DNA of 43,111 nt from Pseudomonas sp. GL-B-19 (lineage in GTDB: Bacteria > Pseudomonadota > Gammaproteobacteria > Pseudomonadales > Pseudomonadaceae), in the NCBI RefSeq assembly GCF_019956415.1, contig NZ_JAHBDK010000047.1:1-43111 (forward strand), read 5' to 3'. Shown one piece after another: positions 7,654-16,956 of the stretch. Positions within the stretch are counted from its first letter, which is position 1; each line of letters opens with the position of its first letter. The translations under genes were made by a program, and so were the position numbers. The notes beneath the pieces are model-generated. The model worked only from the letters and a program-made list of their open reading frames with translations, ran no database searches and was not told the DNA's origin.

Positions 7654-10600
7654 AAGCCTTCCTCCTGAGTCATGGCAGTCGCGGACGCGGTCGCCCGGGT
7701 CTGTATGAAGGGTGAACGCGGGGCCCGGGTGGGCAACGGTTGGATGGACAGCGGCAGCTTCGAGCCCTGGCTCATTAGCGACAGGCGAACAAACATCAGA
7801 GTCTGCTCAGCCGTGCTGGTCTGCGCAGTCACCGGTAGGCGCAATGTCAGCGGAAAATCGGTGTAGTCCATGTTCGGTTGGCGCTGTACCGACTGGTGCG
7901 AACGGATCAGACGCAGCAACGACCAAGGGCCGCCATACTCCCAACCAGCCTCGAAATCCCTCACTACCAGGTTAGGCTGCAAGGGGTCGCTGGCTGGGCG
8001 CTGCGAGCCATTTCTGGCCCAACGTAAGGTCAGCCGAACAGGTTGACCGACCATCCAGCGCAGGTTCGGCTGGGCCTCACCGGGGTAGTTGATCTGTTGA
8101 TTGCCGGCATTTAAACCCCAGGCAATCACTTGATCGGCGCCACGCTCTTCCTCGCGATCGGTACGCCAGCGCACGTCCATTTCAACGCCAAGCATGCCGC
8201 TCTTGTCCCGCACAAACAGCGGGCCGAGCCACGTGTTGGCCTGCTTCAAACGATTGAGAAAATCCTCGGCGGCCAAACGCTCCGGCGTCTGGCTGAGTTG
8301 CAACCCGGCTTGCGCCACCGGCAGACGCTTGTCGATCAAGTCGAGGAAGTGCTGGACCCGGGCCGGGTCGGCGTCGGTGGCCAGCACACCATTGGCAAAC
8401 GGGAAGCGCTCGGCCAAGTACTGGTTGAAATAGTTGGCCAAGTCGTTCCACGCCGCCGCTGCTTGCTGCTGCTGCAGGAACTGACAACGTTGCATTGCGC
8501 TTTGTTGCAGATTCAGTGCGCGCAGTGCCAACGTCCCGCGCCCGCCGGACAGGCTGGCGGTTTGCAAAATCTGACCGCACGACGTTGCGTCCATTTCGAT
8601 AAAGTCGCGACTCAACAGCTGCTCGATCTGGGCCGGTGAACTTGCGGGGTTCTGGTCCTTGTACTTGAGCAGTTCTTCATTGAGAGCGCTGAATTGCGTC
8701 ACACGCTCATAATCCAGCGCCGAGAGGTTCTGCTGCTGGGTTTTCAGCCATTCCAGCGCCGAGGTGCGCCGTTCGGTGATCCCGAGCATGGTGTTGAATT
8801 GCTGTTTGAGGCTCAGCTTCAAATCTTGCACATCACTGGCGCCATACAGCTGCAGACCGAGGTTTTTCGAGCCGTCCCACTGGCCGATTTCAGTACGTTC
8901 GCTGAAGAGCGGCTGGGCGACGATTCCATCGAGGCCGCTGGCGACTTCAGCGAGGGCCCGGCGGTTCAAGGCGCTTTGCAAACGCGTAGCCAGATCACTG
9001 CGACGCACCTCGATGAAAGCCTTTTGCAAGTCAATAGCCTGTGCGGCCTGCACATTGAATACACCCCTGTTAGCCTGCTCATTGCGCTCCCGAAAGCTCG
9101 TCAACATGGCCTTGACGACTGCGCCTTCAGCCGCTTGCAGCAAGGCGCCACGATACGCAGGGGGAATGCGTGGCAGCTCTTCGGCGGCATACCTCTTGTA
9201 ACTGGCAAAATAGTTCAGCGCATTGGCGAAGTCGTCGCCATCAACGCCCTGCCCCTGCCCGTTCGGAGCAACGGACTGATCAGCCTGTAAGGCGATGGCC
9301 ACAAAATCGCGCTTGAACAGCGCCTGCACCGCATTATTCAACTGGCTGATATGCTCCTGTAACGCTAGCTGTCCGCTACCTTGTTGAACCAGCAAGTTAC
9401 CTCTGGCCCCTGCCTGGGCGATCCACTGGTCGCGAAAACTATGCTGCAACTTCGACGCGTACTGATCCAGTTGCTGTTCTACCTGTTGGCCGAGCAAGCT
9501 GCTCTGGCGAACCTTATCCATCATCTCGCGGTAGCCGGGCACAAGGTCCTGGCCCTTACCACGACTCCACGCCGAATTGGTCAGGCCGATCAGCGCTTGC
9601 AGGTCATCGATCAACGCGCGCAAATCTTCAAGCTCGGTCAGGGAGTTGCCACTGCCAGCCTCCAGCCGTTCCAGGTGCAACTTGAGATAACCCGCCTGGC
9701 GGACGAAATTGTCTGCGAGAAAATACTGGTCAAGCCAGCGTTCCATGAGCCCGGAAAAATTATCCTCAATGGCTTGGCGCTCCACGGCCAGGTCCAGTGG
9801 TTTCAAGTCACTGCCATTGGTATCGAGCAACACCCGGTTGTAAAAACCGGCTCGGTGCAAGGTGCCAACATTGAGGTTTAAGGACAGGGCATTGTTGCTC
9901 AGCAACACCAGATCTTCGAGTGGTGCTTTAGGGTTATTCAGCGCCTGATTGAACCACTGATTCTGTTGTTCAAGACGTACCGCGCGCTCCACCAGGTCCT
10001 TGGCCTTGACGTAGTTTTGCCATTGGGCGGGATCTTCGCTTTCGACGTTGCCCCGGCGCTCGGTGTTGCGGATAGCCTTGAGTTTTACCAACTCTGCGTT
10101 CAGCAAGTCGTGCAGGGGCTCCAATAAGTGGCTCTGAGCGGTCAGGCGCAGTTGATTCTCCAACTGCACATCCAGCGACGAGAACCAGGAAGTGGGAAAC
10201 ACCCAGGAGGTGAAGTCCCAGCGTGGGGCCTTTTCCAATACTCGCCAGAACCCCTGGACGTTGCGCCGGGTCGACTCCAGCCGATGCGATTCATCGGTGA
10301 CCACCACGTAATTTTTCTGCGCACCCTGCAATAGACGCGACAATTCATGTGCGTCCTTGACCGAGTCCTGCCAGACCCAAAGCATGCTCGCGGCCCAGAC
10401 CACACCGACCACCAGTGCCACCCCAGCGGTCAATCGCTGCCACCGCTGGCGCAGGCGCAACAAGCGTGGAACCACCAAGGCCAATCCGCGTTCGGCGACC
10501 ACCCGGTGCTGCCACAATTGCCGGGCGAACACACTCTGCTGCAACTTGGTGTCGTACGCCGAGAAACCGTCGAGCGCGTCTTGCGAAGGTTGATTAGCGC

Positions 10601-11471
10601 TGAAATACACACCACGAAAACGCGGCGCCTCGCCTTGGGCATTGCCCTGGAAAACCGGTTCAAGCAAAGTTTGCAGGTTGCGCCTCAACACCTCGATTTG
10701 TTCCGGCAACCCAAACAACTCGCCCTTCAAATGGCCGGCCAAGGCACCAATCTCGATAATCGATTCCGACAAGGCGCGGTTAATCTGGTCAAGCGCCTGA
10801 TCACTCCATTGCGTTTGCCACACCACCTCGGGGCCAAACGGTGAGGACCAACCCAGCGTGCGCTCGCGAGCTTCTTCGGGCAACGCCGTGATCAAATCCT
10901 GAAAACCTGGCAGCTCTTCCATGCCGGTAATCACCACGTACACCGGCAGGCTCAGCCCGAACCGTTGCAGCAAATCGATGAAGCGCCGACGGGCCGCCAG
11001 ACCAAGGCTCGCCGCCTGCTCAGCACTGACCAGGCGACTGACCGGCACCGTCCAGATCACCCCGTCCAGTGGCCGTTTGCTGCGCAAGCGCAGGATCAAC
11101 CCCAACAAGCGCCACCAGCTGCCTCGTTGCAGGTTCATGCCTTCTTCAGGCAGGAACAGCCCCTGCGGCACCACCAGCACGGCGCCTTCGGGATCCGACC
11201 ACCAACGCCCGAACCAGGCAGGTTTGTCGGTTGGTTGCAGGCGCCATTGGCGGCACAATTGCGTGCCCTGGGTTTCGTCGCCGAGCATCAGCAGCCATGG
11301 AATCTGGTAACGGTCCTGAGCGCCCTGCTCCTGCTCCATATGGCGGACCGAGGTATAAAAACTGCGGATCGCCGCCCCGCTCTGGGTGCGCAACCACCAG
11401 ACCACTCCCCCGATAATGATCAGCACCAACAGCACGACAATGATCAGACCGACCCACCCAAGCGTGCTCAT
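7650..11471 (-). CDS. tssM: T6SS membrane-complex protein TssM (IcmF family)
   Basis: A 1273-aa inner-membrane protein with a large periplasmic domain that joins TssL inside and TssJ outside. A first membrane segment lies at residues 6-27 and a second at about 348-370 (AGVALVVGVVWAASMLW). The cytoplasmic domain between them has the IcmF fold, but the usual P-loop after PWLLMLG reads DETQGTQL, so the Walker A lysine is absent and ATP binding is unlikely. The remainder is helical, then a beta-rich C-terminal region that binds TssJ in characterised systems. Overlaps tssL and tssA by 4 bases each, so tssL-tssM-tssA are tightly coupled. The family is unmistakable from order and composition. Confidence 0.93.
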   Translation of the reverse strand: MSTLGWVGLIIVVLLVLIIIGGVVWWLRTQSGAAIRSFYTSVRHMEQEQGAQDRYQIPWLLMLGDETQGTQLCRQWRLQPTDKPAWFGRWWSDPEGAVLVVPQGLFLPEEGMNLQRGSWWRLLGLILRLRSKRPLDGVIWTVPVSRLVSAEQAASLGLAARRRFIDLLQRFGLSLPVYVVITGMEELPGFQDLITALPEEARERTLGWSSPFGPEVVWQTQWSDQALDQINRALSESIIEIGALAGHLKGELFGLPEQIEVLRRNLQTLLEPVFQGNAQGEAPRFRGVYFSANQPSQDALDGFSAYDTKLQQSVFARQLWQHRVVAERGLALVVPRLLRLRQRWQRLTAGVALVVGVVWAASMLWVWQDSVKDAHELSRLLQGAQKNYVVVTDESHRLESTRRNVQGFWRVLEKAPRWDFTSWVFPTSWFSSLDVQLENQLRLTAQSHLLEPLHDLLNAELVKLKAIRNTERRGNVESEDPAQWQNYVKAKDLVERAVRLEQQNQWFNQALNNPKAPLEDLVLLSNNALSLNLNVGTLHRAGFYNRVLLDTNGSDLKPLDLAVERQAIEDNFSGLMERWLDQYFLADNFVRQAGYLKLHLERLEAGSGNSLTELEDLRALIDDLQALIGLTNSAWSRGKGQDLVPGYREMMDKVRQSSLLGQQVEQQLDQYASKLQHSFRDQWIAQAGARGNLLVQQGSGQLALQEHISQLNNAVQALFKRDFVAIALQADQSVAPNGQGQGVDGDDFANALNYFASYKRYAAEELPRIPPAYRGALLQAAEGAVVKAMLTSFRERNEQANRGVFNVQAAQAIDLQKAFIEVRRSDLATRLQSALNRRALAEVASGLDGIVAQPLFSERTEIGQWDGSKNLGLQLYGASDVQDLKLSLKQQFNTMLGITERRTSALEWLKTQQQNLSALDYERVTQFSALNEELLKYKDQNPASSPAQIEQLLSRDFIEMDATSCGQILQTASLSGGRGTLALRALNLQQSAMQRCQFLQQQQAAAAWNDLANYFNQYLAERFPFANGVLATDADPARVQHFLDLIDKRLPVAQAGLQLSQTPERLAAEDFLNRLKQANTWLGPLFVRDKSGMLGVEMDVRWRTDREEERGADQVIAWGLNAGNQQINYPGEAQPNLRWMVGQPVRLTLRWARNGSQRPASDPLQPNLVVRDFEAGWEYGGPWSLLRLIRSHQSVQRQPNMDYTDFPLTLRLPVTAQTSTAEQTLMFVRLSLMSQGSKLPLSIQPLPTRAPRSPFIQTRATASATAMTQEEGL

Positions 11472-12235
11472 AAGTTTTGCTCCGACGCGGCAACCGAATC
11501 GGTCATCTGCAACACCGGATCAAGCTCCTGGTGAATGTCACGCCAGAAAAACTGCCCCAGCCCTGTCAGTATCATCACCATGGCGAAAATACCCAGTCCG
11601 AGACGAAAACCATCCGGCAAGGATTGACGCACCGGCAACTGCACCGGCGGTACCGCCGAAGGTTGCTGGAGCCTTGCGCTGACATCGGCATAGTCCGCGT
11701 CGTGCTGCCAGGCAAAGGTGAACAGTGCCAGGCGCAGTTTTTCATGCTGGGTCTGACTCTGTTCACCGCGCAGCTGCCCTTCAAACCCCAACACCAGGCA
11801 TTGCAAATAAACATTGGCCAGGTCGCGGGTAGTGGGAATCTGTTCGTCCAGCAGGGTCTTGATCGCCAGCGGCAATTTCTCGCCGGCCTGCCGGCTTGCG
11901 TACATCCGCGATTCCAGCGGTTTTTCCTGCCAGGCAGACTGGCCCGGCCATGGCGCAAACAACAGCGTTTCATCGATCAACGCGACAAAGGCGTAGACCA
12001 GCGCCTTCACCTGGTCAGTCGCCGCATCACCGACCCGGGCGAACGCGGTTCGCCACAGCCGCTGGGAGATTTGCGTCGACAGGTCGAAAACTGCCTCGAC
12101 CAGCGCCTCATCGTCGCTGTCCTTGGGCAACTGAATCCATTCCTGAGACCATTGCAGCCACGCCTCGCGAAAGGCACTGCTCAGCGGCGCTTCGCGAAGC
12201 CCCCGTGTACCCGCCCCGGCATTCCCTTCAGACAT
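11468..12235 (-). CDS. tssL: T6SS membrane-complex protein TssL (DotU/IcmH family)
   Basis: A 255-aa protein anchored by a single C-terminal membrane segment at about residues 211-232 (LGLGIFAMVMILTGLGQFFW). The cytoplasmic helical domain contains VYAFVALIDETLLFAPW and the Leu-Gly-Phe-Glu-Gly element LGFEGQLRG, both hallmarks of DotU. There is no peptidoglycan-binding (OmpA-like) extension after the membrane segment, so this is the short form. The stop overlaps the tssM start by 4 bases, and the gene begins 17 bases after tssK. Confidence 0.93.
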   Translation of the reverse strand: MSEGNAGAGTRGLREAPLSSAFREAWLQWSQEWIQLPKDSDDEALVEAVFDLSTQISQRLWRTAFARVGDAATDQVKALVYAFVALIDETLLFAPWPGQSAWQEKPLESRMYASRQAGEKLPLAIKTLLDEQIPTTRDLANVYLQCLVLGFEGQLRGEQSQTQHEKLRLALFTFAWQHDADYADVSARLQQPSAVPPVQLPVRQSLPDGFRLGLGIFAMVMILTGLGQFFWRDIHQELDPVLQMTDSVAASEQNL

Positions 12236-12252
12236 TCGATGCCTCTCCTCGA

Positions 12253-13584
12253 TCAGACACTTTCACTCGCCTGAGCCACAAACAACACCACTTGCCATGG
12301 ACTGCTCGCCGGTTTTGAGGCCGGCGCGGCAATCAGCAACGGCAATTGCCCGTCGAACCACTGGCCCTCGGCCGTCACCACAAACAAGCGCGTGTCGTCG
12401 CCGACGCTGTAGGACACTTGCTCATTGCGGCCCATGGCCTGATGAGGCAAACCGCTCATGCGCTGACGGCTGAGCAACGGAATGTGCGGCGCTGAGGCAA
12501 TGATCGCCCCGCTCAGCCATTCGCTGGCGGCCTGTTCGCCGCTGCCGCTGGGCATGCGCAAACCGATGACCAGACGCTGACTCGGCTGATCGTCGGGCAG
12601 TTGAATCGAAAAACTCTGTTCACTGCGTTCAAACGGCAGGCTGCGATAGCCGGCACGAATCAGTTGGAGGGTTCGTTCAAGCCAGTCAAGGACCGACTCA
12701 TAGCCGCGTTGCAGCTCCAGAAAATCCAGTGGGGCAAAGGGTGGAACGCCCGCCAACGGGTCGAGAGCGGACCATGCGCCTGCCAGCCCGAGTAACCCAC
12801 CGTACAAAGATTGTGGCGTTGCCAGTCGACTGTTCAATACGCCCTCTACTTCCGGCAGACGGGCCCACAACGCCGTCAACTGGCGACGGACTTCCAACGC
12901 ATCATCCTGATTGCCGGCCTGCTGCGCCTGGCGCAGACGGCCAGCCAGGAACATGCATTTTTCCCGCGTTCGGGCACACAGGCCCGCAACCCTTCGACCC
13001 AACATTGACTCAGGCAACAGGCACGGCGTGGGCGGCGTGTAGGGCAACGACAGAAAGCCGCCGCCCTCCTTGCGAATTTTCAGCAGCGGCAGGCAGATAG
13101 AATCGGCTTTGTTCAATTGTGTGCACAAACGCGGATTAGGACGCCACACCGTGATCGACTCGGGGTACTCACCGCTGGTCAAATCCGGCAACGCATCGCC
13201 GACCACGGACTGCAGCCGCCCCTTGAGCGGTAGTAGCTGGCCGGCTCGCCACAACGGGCTGACGGCGAGGTACACGGTCACCGTCGCGTTTTCCGAAGCG
13301 TTGACCGCTTCGTTGACATCAAGCTCCAAACTCGGTCCGCCCCCCACCTGCAGGTCGACCGGCAAACCGTCTGGTAATGTCGCTTGCAGATTGAGTAAGC
13401 GCACCAGCCCGGCGCTCAGTGCACCAGGGTCGACTTCAATTCGGCTCACACCCCAGAACCATGGATTACAGGCTTGCGCAAAATGCGTCACCAATGCTTC
13501 GGCTCGAAGGCCTTGCAACTGAAAATGCTGGGGCAGTAATTGCATGCCCTCGTGCCAGCAAACCGCATCAGGTAACAGGCTCAT
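12253..13584 (-). CDS. tssK: T6SS baseplate protein TssK
   Basis: A 443-aa cytoplasmic trimeric protein linking the baseplate wedges to the TssJLM complex. The N-terminus carries WHEGMQLLPQHFQLQ at residues 10-24, the TssK signature related to siphophage receptor-binding shoulders. The ATG at 13584 is chosen because GAAGGGA precedes it at a normal gap and the family begins here; the longer frame to 13617 adds 11 residues without a ribosome site. It lies 54 bases after tssJ and 17 before tssL in the leftward operon. Confidence 0.92.
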   Translation of the reverse strand: MSLLPDAVCWHEGMQLLPQHFQLQGLRAEALVTHFAQACNPWFWGVSRIEVDPGALSAGLVRLLNLQATLPDGLPVDLQVGGGPSLELDVNEAVNASENATVTVYLAVSPLWRAGQLLPLKGRLQSVVGDALPDLTSGEYPESITVWRPNPRLCTQLNKADSICLPLLKIRKEGGGFLSLPYTPPTPCLLPESMLGRRVAGLCARTREKCMFLAGRLRQAQQAGNQDDALEVRRQLTALWARLPEVEGVLNSRLATPQSLYGGLLGLAGAWSALDPLAGVPPFAPLDFLELQRGYESVLDWLERTLQLIRAGYRSLPFERSEQSFSIQLPDDQPSQRLVIGLRMPSGSGEQAASEWLSGAIIASAPHIPLLSRQRMSGLPHQAMGRNEQVSYSVGDDTRLFVVTAEGQWFDGQLPLLIAAPASKPASSPWQVVLFVAQASESV

Positions 13585-13638
13585 ACGAGTCCCTTCGACG
13601 TTTACGTCGCCGCGCAAACCGGCGGCTTGGCGGTGTGT

Positions 13639-14088
13639 TCACTGCGAAGTGCTGCTCACCAGCGTCATCTCCCGGCTGTCGAACTTAAGCCAGGCATCGT
13701 GCTGATCATCCAGCCGCAATCGGTGTGCTCCGGGTGTGTTATAGCTGGCGAAAACCAAAAGTCCAGAGGCCCGCTTGCCCCCCAGCGGGAAAGGTTGTTT
13801 GTCGATGAATTGGCCGGGGACCAGTTCCAGCCCCCACACTGTTATCAGCTGCCGATAGTCGCGTTGATACTGTTCGCGATCGGCAAACCACTGTCGTGCC
13901 GTGATGCCGGACAACTGTTTGAGCAAGTCCGGGTCGTTCACGGCGATGAAATCCACGGCAATCGGGGTGTCGTCGTTGGCCTTCGGCGCGACGTCCAGTG
14001 TCAGGTTATCGAGATCCACCCGTGGCCCGAATAACGAGCAACCGGAGACGGTCAGGAACAGGACAAAAGCAAAAAAACGTGCAGACAA
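13639..14088 (-). CDS. tssJ: T6SS outer-membrane lipoprotein TssJ
   Basis: A 149-aa lipoprotein that anchors the TssM periplasmic tip in the outer membrane. With TTG at 14088 as start, residues 1-17 read as a compact lipoprotein signal: SARFF, a hydrophobic core, then lipobox VSGC with the acylated Cys at 17. AAAGGA lies 8 bases before this TTG. The longest open frame (from 14292) would put about 68 polar residues before the signal and has no suitable ribosome site, so it is wrong. The mature part includes the conserved DLLKQLSGITARQWF segment. It is the first gene of the leftward operon, divergent from tssB. Confidence 0.9.
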   Translation of the reverse strand: MSARFFAFVLFLTVSGCSLFGPRVDLDNLTLDVAPKANDDTPIAVDFIAVNDPDLLKQLSGITARQWFADREQYQRDYRQLITVWGLELVPGQFIDKQPFPLGGKRASGLLVFASYNTPGAHRLRLDDQHDAWLKFDSREMTLVSSTSQ

Positions 14089-14314
14089 ATTGAATTTTCC
14101 TTTTATCGAGCCGGTCCAAAAATGTTTTTTGCTTGCCTTTTTATAGACCTGTTCTAGTGTCTTGGGTAGTTCGGCCCCCATGCCGAATGTGGAAGGTTCG
14201 TCAAAGGACCGACAGCTCCGTCTGCCACCCTTTCTAACCTTCGGCCCAGCAAGGGAAAGCGATGAGCGGGCCTCCCGATGCATTGCGCCCATTCATGCAT
14301 CGGAGTCAGCCAAC
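14089..14314. promoter_or_regulatory. Divergent control region between the two T6SS operons
   Basis: Both T6SS operons must start in or be served by these 226 bases. The sequence is AT-rich near tssJ, with a TATAAA-like stretch on the minus strand around 14140. I could not find a convincing sigma-54 site (TGGCAC-N5-TTGC type) or a paired -35/-10 on either strand, so the regulator class stays open. Confidence 0.5.
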
Positions 14315-14872
14315 ATGGCAGAAAGCACTCAACACAAGCTCGACAGGGTCCGCCCGCCCCGGGTGCAAATCACCTACGACGTCGAAATCGGCAACGCCAT
14401 CGAGAAAAAAGAATTGCCGTTGGTCGTCGGCATTCTGGCCGACCTTTCCGGCAAACCTCTCGAGCCACTTCCCAAATTGAACGAGCGGCGCTTCACCGAG
14501 ATCGACCGCGACAACTTCAACGAAGTGCTTGCCTCGATCGCCCCTCGCGCCACCTTGCAGGTCACCAACACGCTCAGCGGTGACGACAGCAAGCTCAACA
14601 TCGAGCTCAACTTCAAACACATCGACGACTTCGACCCGGTCAAAGTGGTCGAGCAAGTGACCCCCTTGCGGCGCCTGTTCGAAGCCCGTCAGCGCTTGCG
14701 CGACCTGCTGACCAAACTCGACGGCAATGATGATCTGGACAAGCTGTTGCGCGACGTCATCGCCAACACCGAAGGCCTGCAAGAGATCAAGTCTGCCCGT
14801 CCGGAAACCGCCGCCCCCGTTGCAGGCGACAGCGAAGCACCGACCGAAGCACCTGATCAACCGCAGGCCTGA
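14315..14872 (+). CDS. tssB: T6SS contractile sheath small subunit TssB
   Basis: A 185-aa protein that with TssC forms the contractile sheath in the cytoplasm. It opens with STQHKLDRVRPPRVQITYDV and continues ELPLVVGILADLSG, both diagnostic for TssB/VipA. A conserved later helix is LRDLLTKLDGNDDLDKLL. The C-terminal tail is Ala/Pro/Glu-rich and probably flexible. ATG 14315 is used because the family starts here and GGAG lies about 10 bases upstream; the open frame extends further left but without homology. First gene of the rightward operon, 28 bases before tssC. Confidence 0.94.
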   Translation: MAESTQHKLDRVRPPRVQITYDVEIGNAIEKKELPLVVGILADLSGKPLEPLPKLNERRFTEIDRDNFNEVLASIAPRATLQVTNTLSGDDSKLNIELNFKHIDDFDPVKVVEQVTPLRRLFEARQRLRDLLTKLDGNDDLDKLLRDVIANTEGLQEIKSARPETAAPVAGDSEAPTEAPDQPQA

Positions 14873-14900
14873 TCACTCATTCACTCAGGGAGACGTCGCC

Positions 14901-16382
14901 ATGCCCGCTTCAGCCAGCGCCACAACCAGTGAAAGCACCACAGAAAGCCTGTCCTTGCTCGATCGCATCATCGCCGAAGGCCGCATGGCCCACGACGACA
15001 GCCAGCAGGACTATGCCCGCGACATGCTCGCGGAGTTCGCCACCCAGGTCCTCGACGAAGGCATGGCCATCGACAAGGACACCGTGGCGATGATCAACGA
15101 CCGCATCAGCCAGATCGATGAGCTGATCAGTGCGCAACTCAATGAAGTCTTGCACCATCCCGAATTACAAAAACTCGAGGCTTCCTGGCGTGGCTTGCAC
15201 CTGCTGGTGCAAAACACCGAAACCAGTTCCCGGCTGAAACTGCGCCTGCTCAACGTGACGCAGAAGGAGCTGCAAAACGACCTGGAAAAAGCCGTCGAGT
15301 TTGACCAGAGCGCGCTGTTCAAGAAGATCTACGAAGAGGAATACGGCACTTTTGGTGGGCACCCGTTCAGCTTGCTGGTGGGTGACTACACCTTTGGCCG
15401 GCACCCACAGGACATCGGGCTACTGGAGAAACTGTCGAACGTCGCCGCCGCCGCTCACGCGCCGTTTATTGCCGCCGCCAGTCCACGGTTGTTCGACATG
15501 AACAGCTTCACCGAACTAGCCGTGCCGCGTGACCTGTCCAAGGTCTTCGAGAGCCAGGAACTGATCAAGTGGCGCTCCTTCCGCGAAAGCGAAGATTCGC
15601 GCTACGTGTCGCTGGTGCTGCCGCATTTCCTGCTGCGCCTGCCTTACGGCCCGGACACCTCGCCGGTTGAAGGCATCAATTACGTTGAGGACGTCAACGG
15701 CAGCGACCACGGTAAATACCTGTGGGGCAACGCCGCATGGGCCTTGTCACAGCGCATCACCGAAGCCTTCGCTAAATACGGTTGGTGCGCAGCGATTCGG
15801 GGGGCGGAAGGCGGAGGCGCGGTTGAAGGTTTGCCGGCTCACACCTTCCGCACGACTTCCGGCGACCTGTCGCTCAAGTGCCCGACCGAAGTGGCGATCA
15901 CCGACCGCCGGGAAAAAGAGCTCAACGACCTCGGTTTCATCGCGCTGTGCCACAAGAAAAACAGCGACGTGGCGGTGTTCTTTGGCGGCCAGACCACCAA
16001 CAAGTCCAAGCTTTACAACACCAACGAGGCCAATGCCAATGCGCGGATTTCGGCGATGTTGCCGTACGTGCTTGCCGCCTCGCGCTTCGCGCACTACCTG
16101 AAGGTGATCATGCGCGACAAGGTCGGCAGCTTCATGACCCGCGATAATGTGCAGACCTACCTCAACAACTGGATCGCCGACTACGTGCTGATCAACGACA
16201 ACGCGCCGCAAGAGATCAAGGCGCAGTACCCGTTGCGTGAAGCCCGAGTGGATGTGACCGAGGTGGCCGGCAAGCCGGGTGCCTATAAGGCCACGGTGTT
16301 CCTGCGACCGCACTTCCAGCTCGAAGAGCTGACTGCGTCGATCCGACTGGTCGCCACCCTGCCGCCACCGGCAGCCGCCTGA
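14901..16382 (+). CDS. tssC: T6SS contractile sheath large subunit TssC
   Basis: A 493-aa sheath subunit, the most conserved T6SS protein. Visible family segments include LEASWRGLHLLV, FSLLVGDYTFG, FIAAASPRLFDM, WRSFRESEDSRYV, FLLRLPYG, YLWGNAAWALSQRI and AMLPYVLAASRFAHYLKV. The start ATG 14901 has AGGGAG ahead of it. ClpV recognises the TssC N-terminus in characterised systems, and here that stretch (LSLLDRIIAEGRM, residues 17-29) is intact. Lies between tssB and hcp, with a hairpin in the tssC-hcp gap. Confidence 0.95.
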   Translation: MPASASATTSESTTESLSLLDRIIAEGRMAHDDSQQDYARDMLAEFATQVLDEGMAIDKDTVAMINDRISQIDELISAQLNEVLHHPELQKLEASWRGLHLLVQNTETSSRLKLRLLNVTQKELQNDLEKAVEFDQSALFKKIYEEEYGTFGGHPFSLLVGDYTFGRHPQDIGLLEKLSNVAAAAHAPFIAAASPRLFDMNSFTELAVPRDLSKVFESQELIKWRSFRESEDSRYVSLVLPHFLLRLPYGPDTSPVEGINYVEDVNGSDHGKYLWGNAAWALSQRITEAFAKYGWCAAIRGAEGGGAVEGLPAHTFRTTSGDLSLKCPTEVAITDRREKELNDLGFIALCHKKNSDVAVFFGGQTTNKSKLYNTNEANANARISAMLPYVLAASRFAHYLKVIMRDKVGSFMTRDNVQTYLNNWIADYVLINDNAPQEIKAQYPLREARVDVTEVAGKPGAYKATVFLRPHFQLEELTASIRLVATLPPPAAA

Positions 16383-16391
16383 CCGGCCCCT

Positions 16392-16416
16392 CTCCCGCCG
16401 GCCAACCCGGCGGGAG
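16392..16416 (+). other. GC-rich stem-loop between tssC and hcp
   Basis: Perfect 10-bp arms (CTCCCGCCGG, 16392-16401; complement 16407-16416) around a 5-base loop. There is no T run after the stem, so it is more likely an mRNA-stabilising or processing hairpin at the 5' side of hcp, or a partial attenuator, than a full terminator. Confidence 0.65.
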
Positions 16417-16458
16417 TTCCCTGTTTATCAAGCTTGAAAACCTTCAGGAGTTCATGCG

Positions 16459-16956
16459 ATGGATGCAATTATTCTCGACCTCGGCGGCGACATCAAAGGC
16501 GACAGTCTGCTCGAAGGCTACACGGACAAGATCGAAGTCATGTCCTACAGCCACAACGTCGCCATGCAGGTCACAAACGACGTCAGCAACTCGGAGCGGA
16601 CCTCCGGAAAGCCACACATCGGCGAGTTCACGTTGACTAAATTTGTCGACAGTTCCACACCTAGCCTCAACGAATATTGCTGCGCGGGCAAACCGATCCC
16701 GGAAGCCAAGGTCATCGTCGGGCGCAACGCTGCTGAAGGTAGTGGCAAACTGATGCCGTTCATCATCTACACCCTGACCAACGTGGTGCTGTCCAACGTC
16801 AGTGTCAGCGGCGGCACCGGGGGCAAACCGGTGGAGACTCTGTCTCTGAATTTCACCAAAATCAAATGGGAACTCACCGCCCAGAAAGACGACGGCACCA
16901 AGGAAGGTACGGCCGCCTCGACCTGGGACATGGCTGCCAACAAGCTCGTCAAGTAA
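16459..16956 (+). CDS. hcp: T6SS inner-tube protein Hcp (TssD)
   Basis: A 165-aa protein forming the hexameric rings of the T6SS tube, which is fired out of the cell. The N-terminal ILDLGGDIKGDSLLEGYTDK and IEVMSYSHNV are typical Hcp strands, as is the later HIGEFTLTKFVDSSTPSL. A CC pair occurs in NEYCCAGKP. The gene sits directly after tssC and a hairpin, and its stop TAA is immediately followed by GTG of tssE. Ribosome site AGGAG lies about 8 bases before ATG. Confidence 0.95.
   Translation: MDAIILDLGGDIKGDSLLEGYTDKIEVMSYSHNVAMQVTNDVSNSERTSGKPHIGEFTLTKFVDSSTPSLNEYCCAGKPIPEAKVIVGRNAAEGSGKLMPFIIYTLTNVVLSNVSVSGGTGGKPVETLSLNFTKIKWELTAQKDDGTKEGTAASTWDMAANKLVK

Noticed and set aside
14089..14314. 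A sigma-54 promoter (TGGCAG around 14230 on the minus strand) for the T6SS operons.
   Set aside because: The -12 element (TTGC) is missing at the correct spacing.
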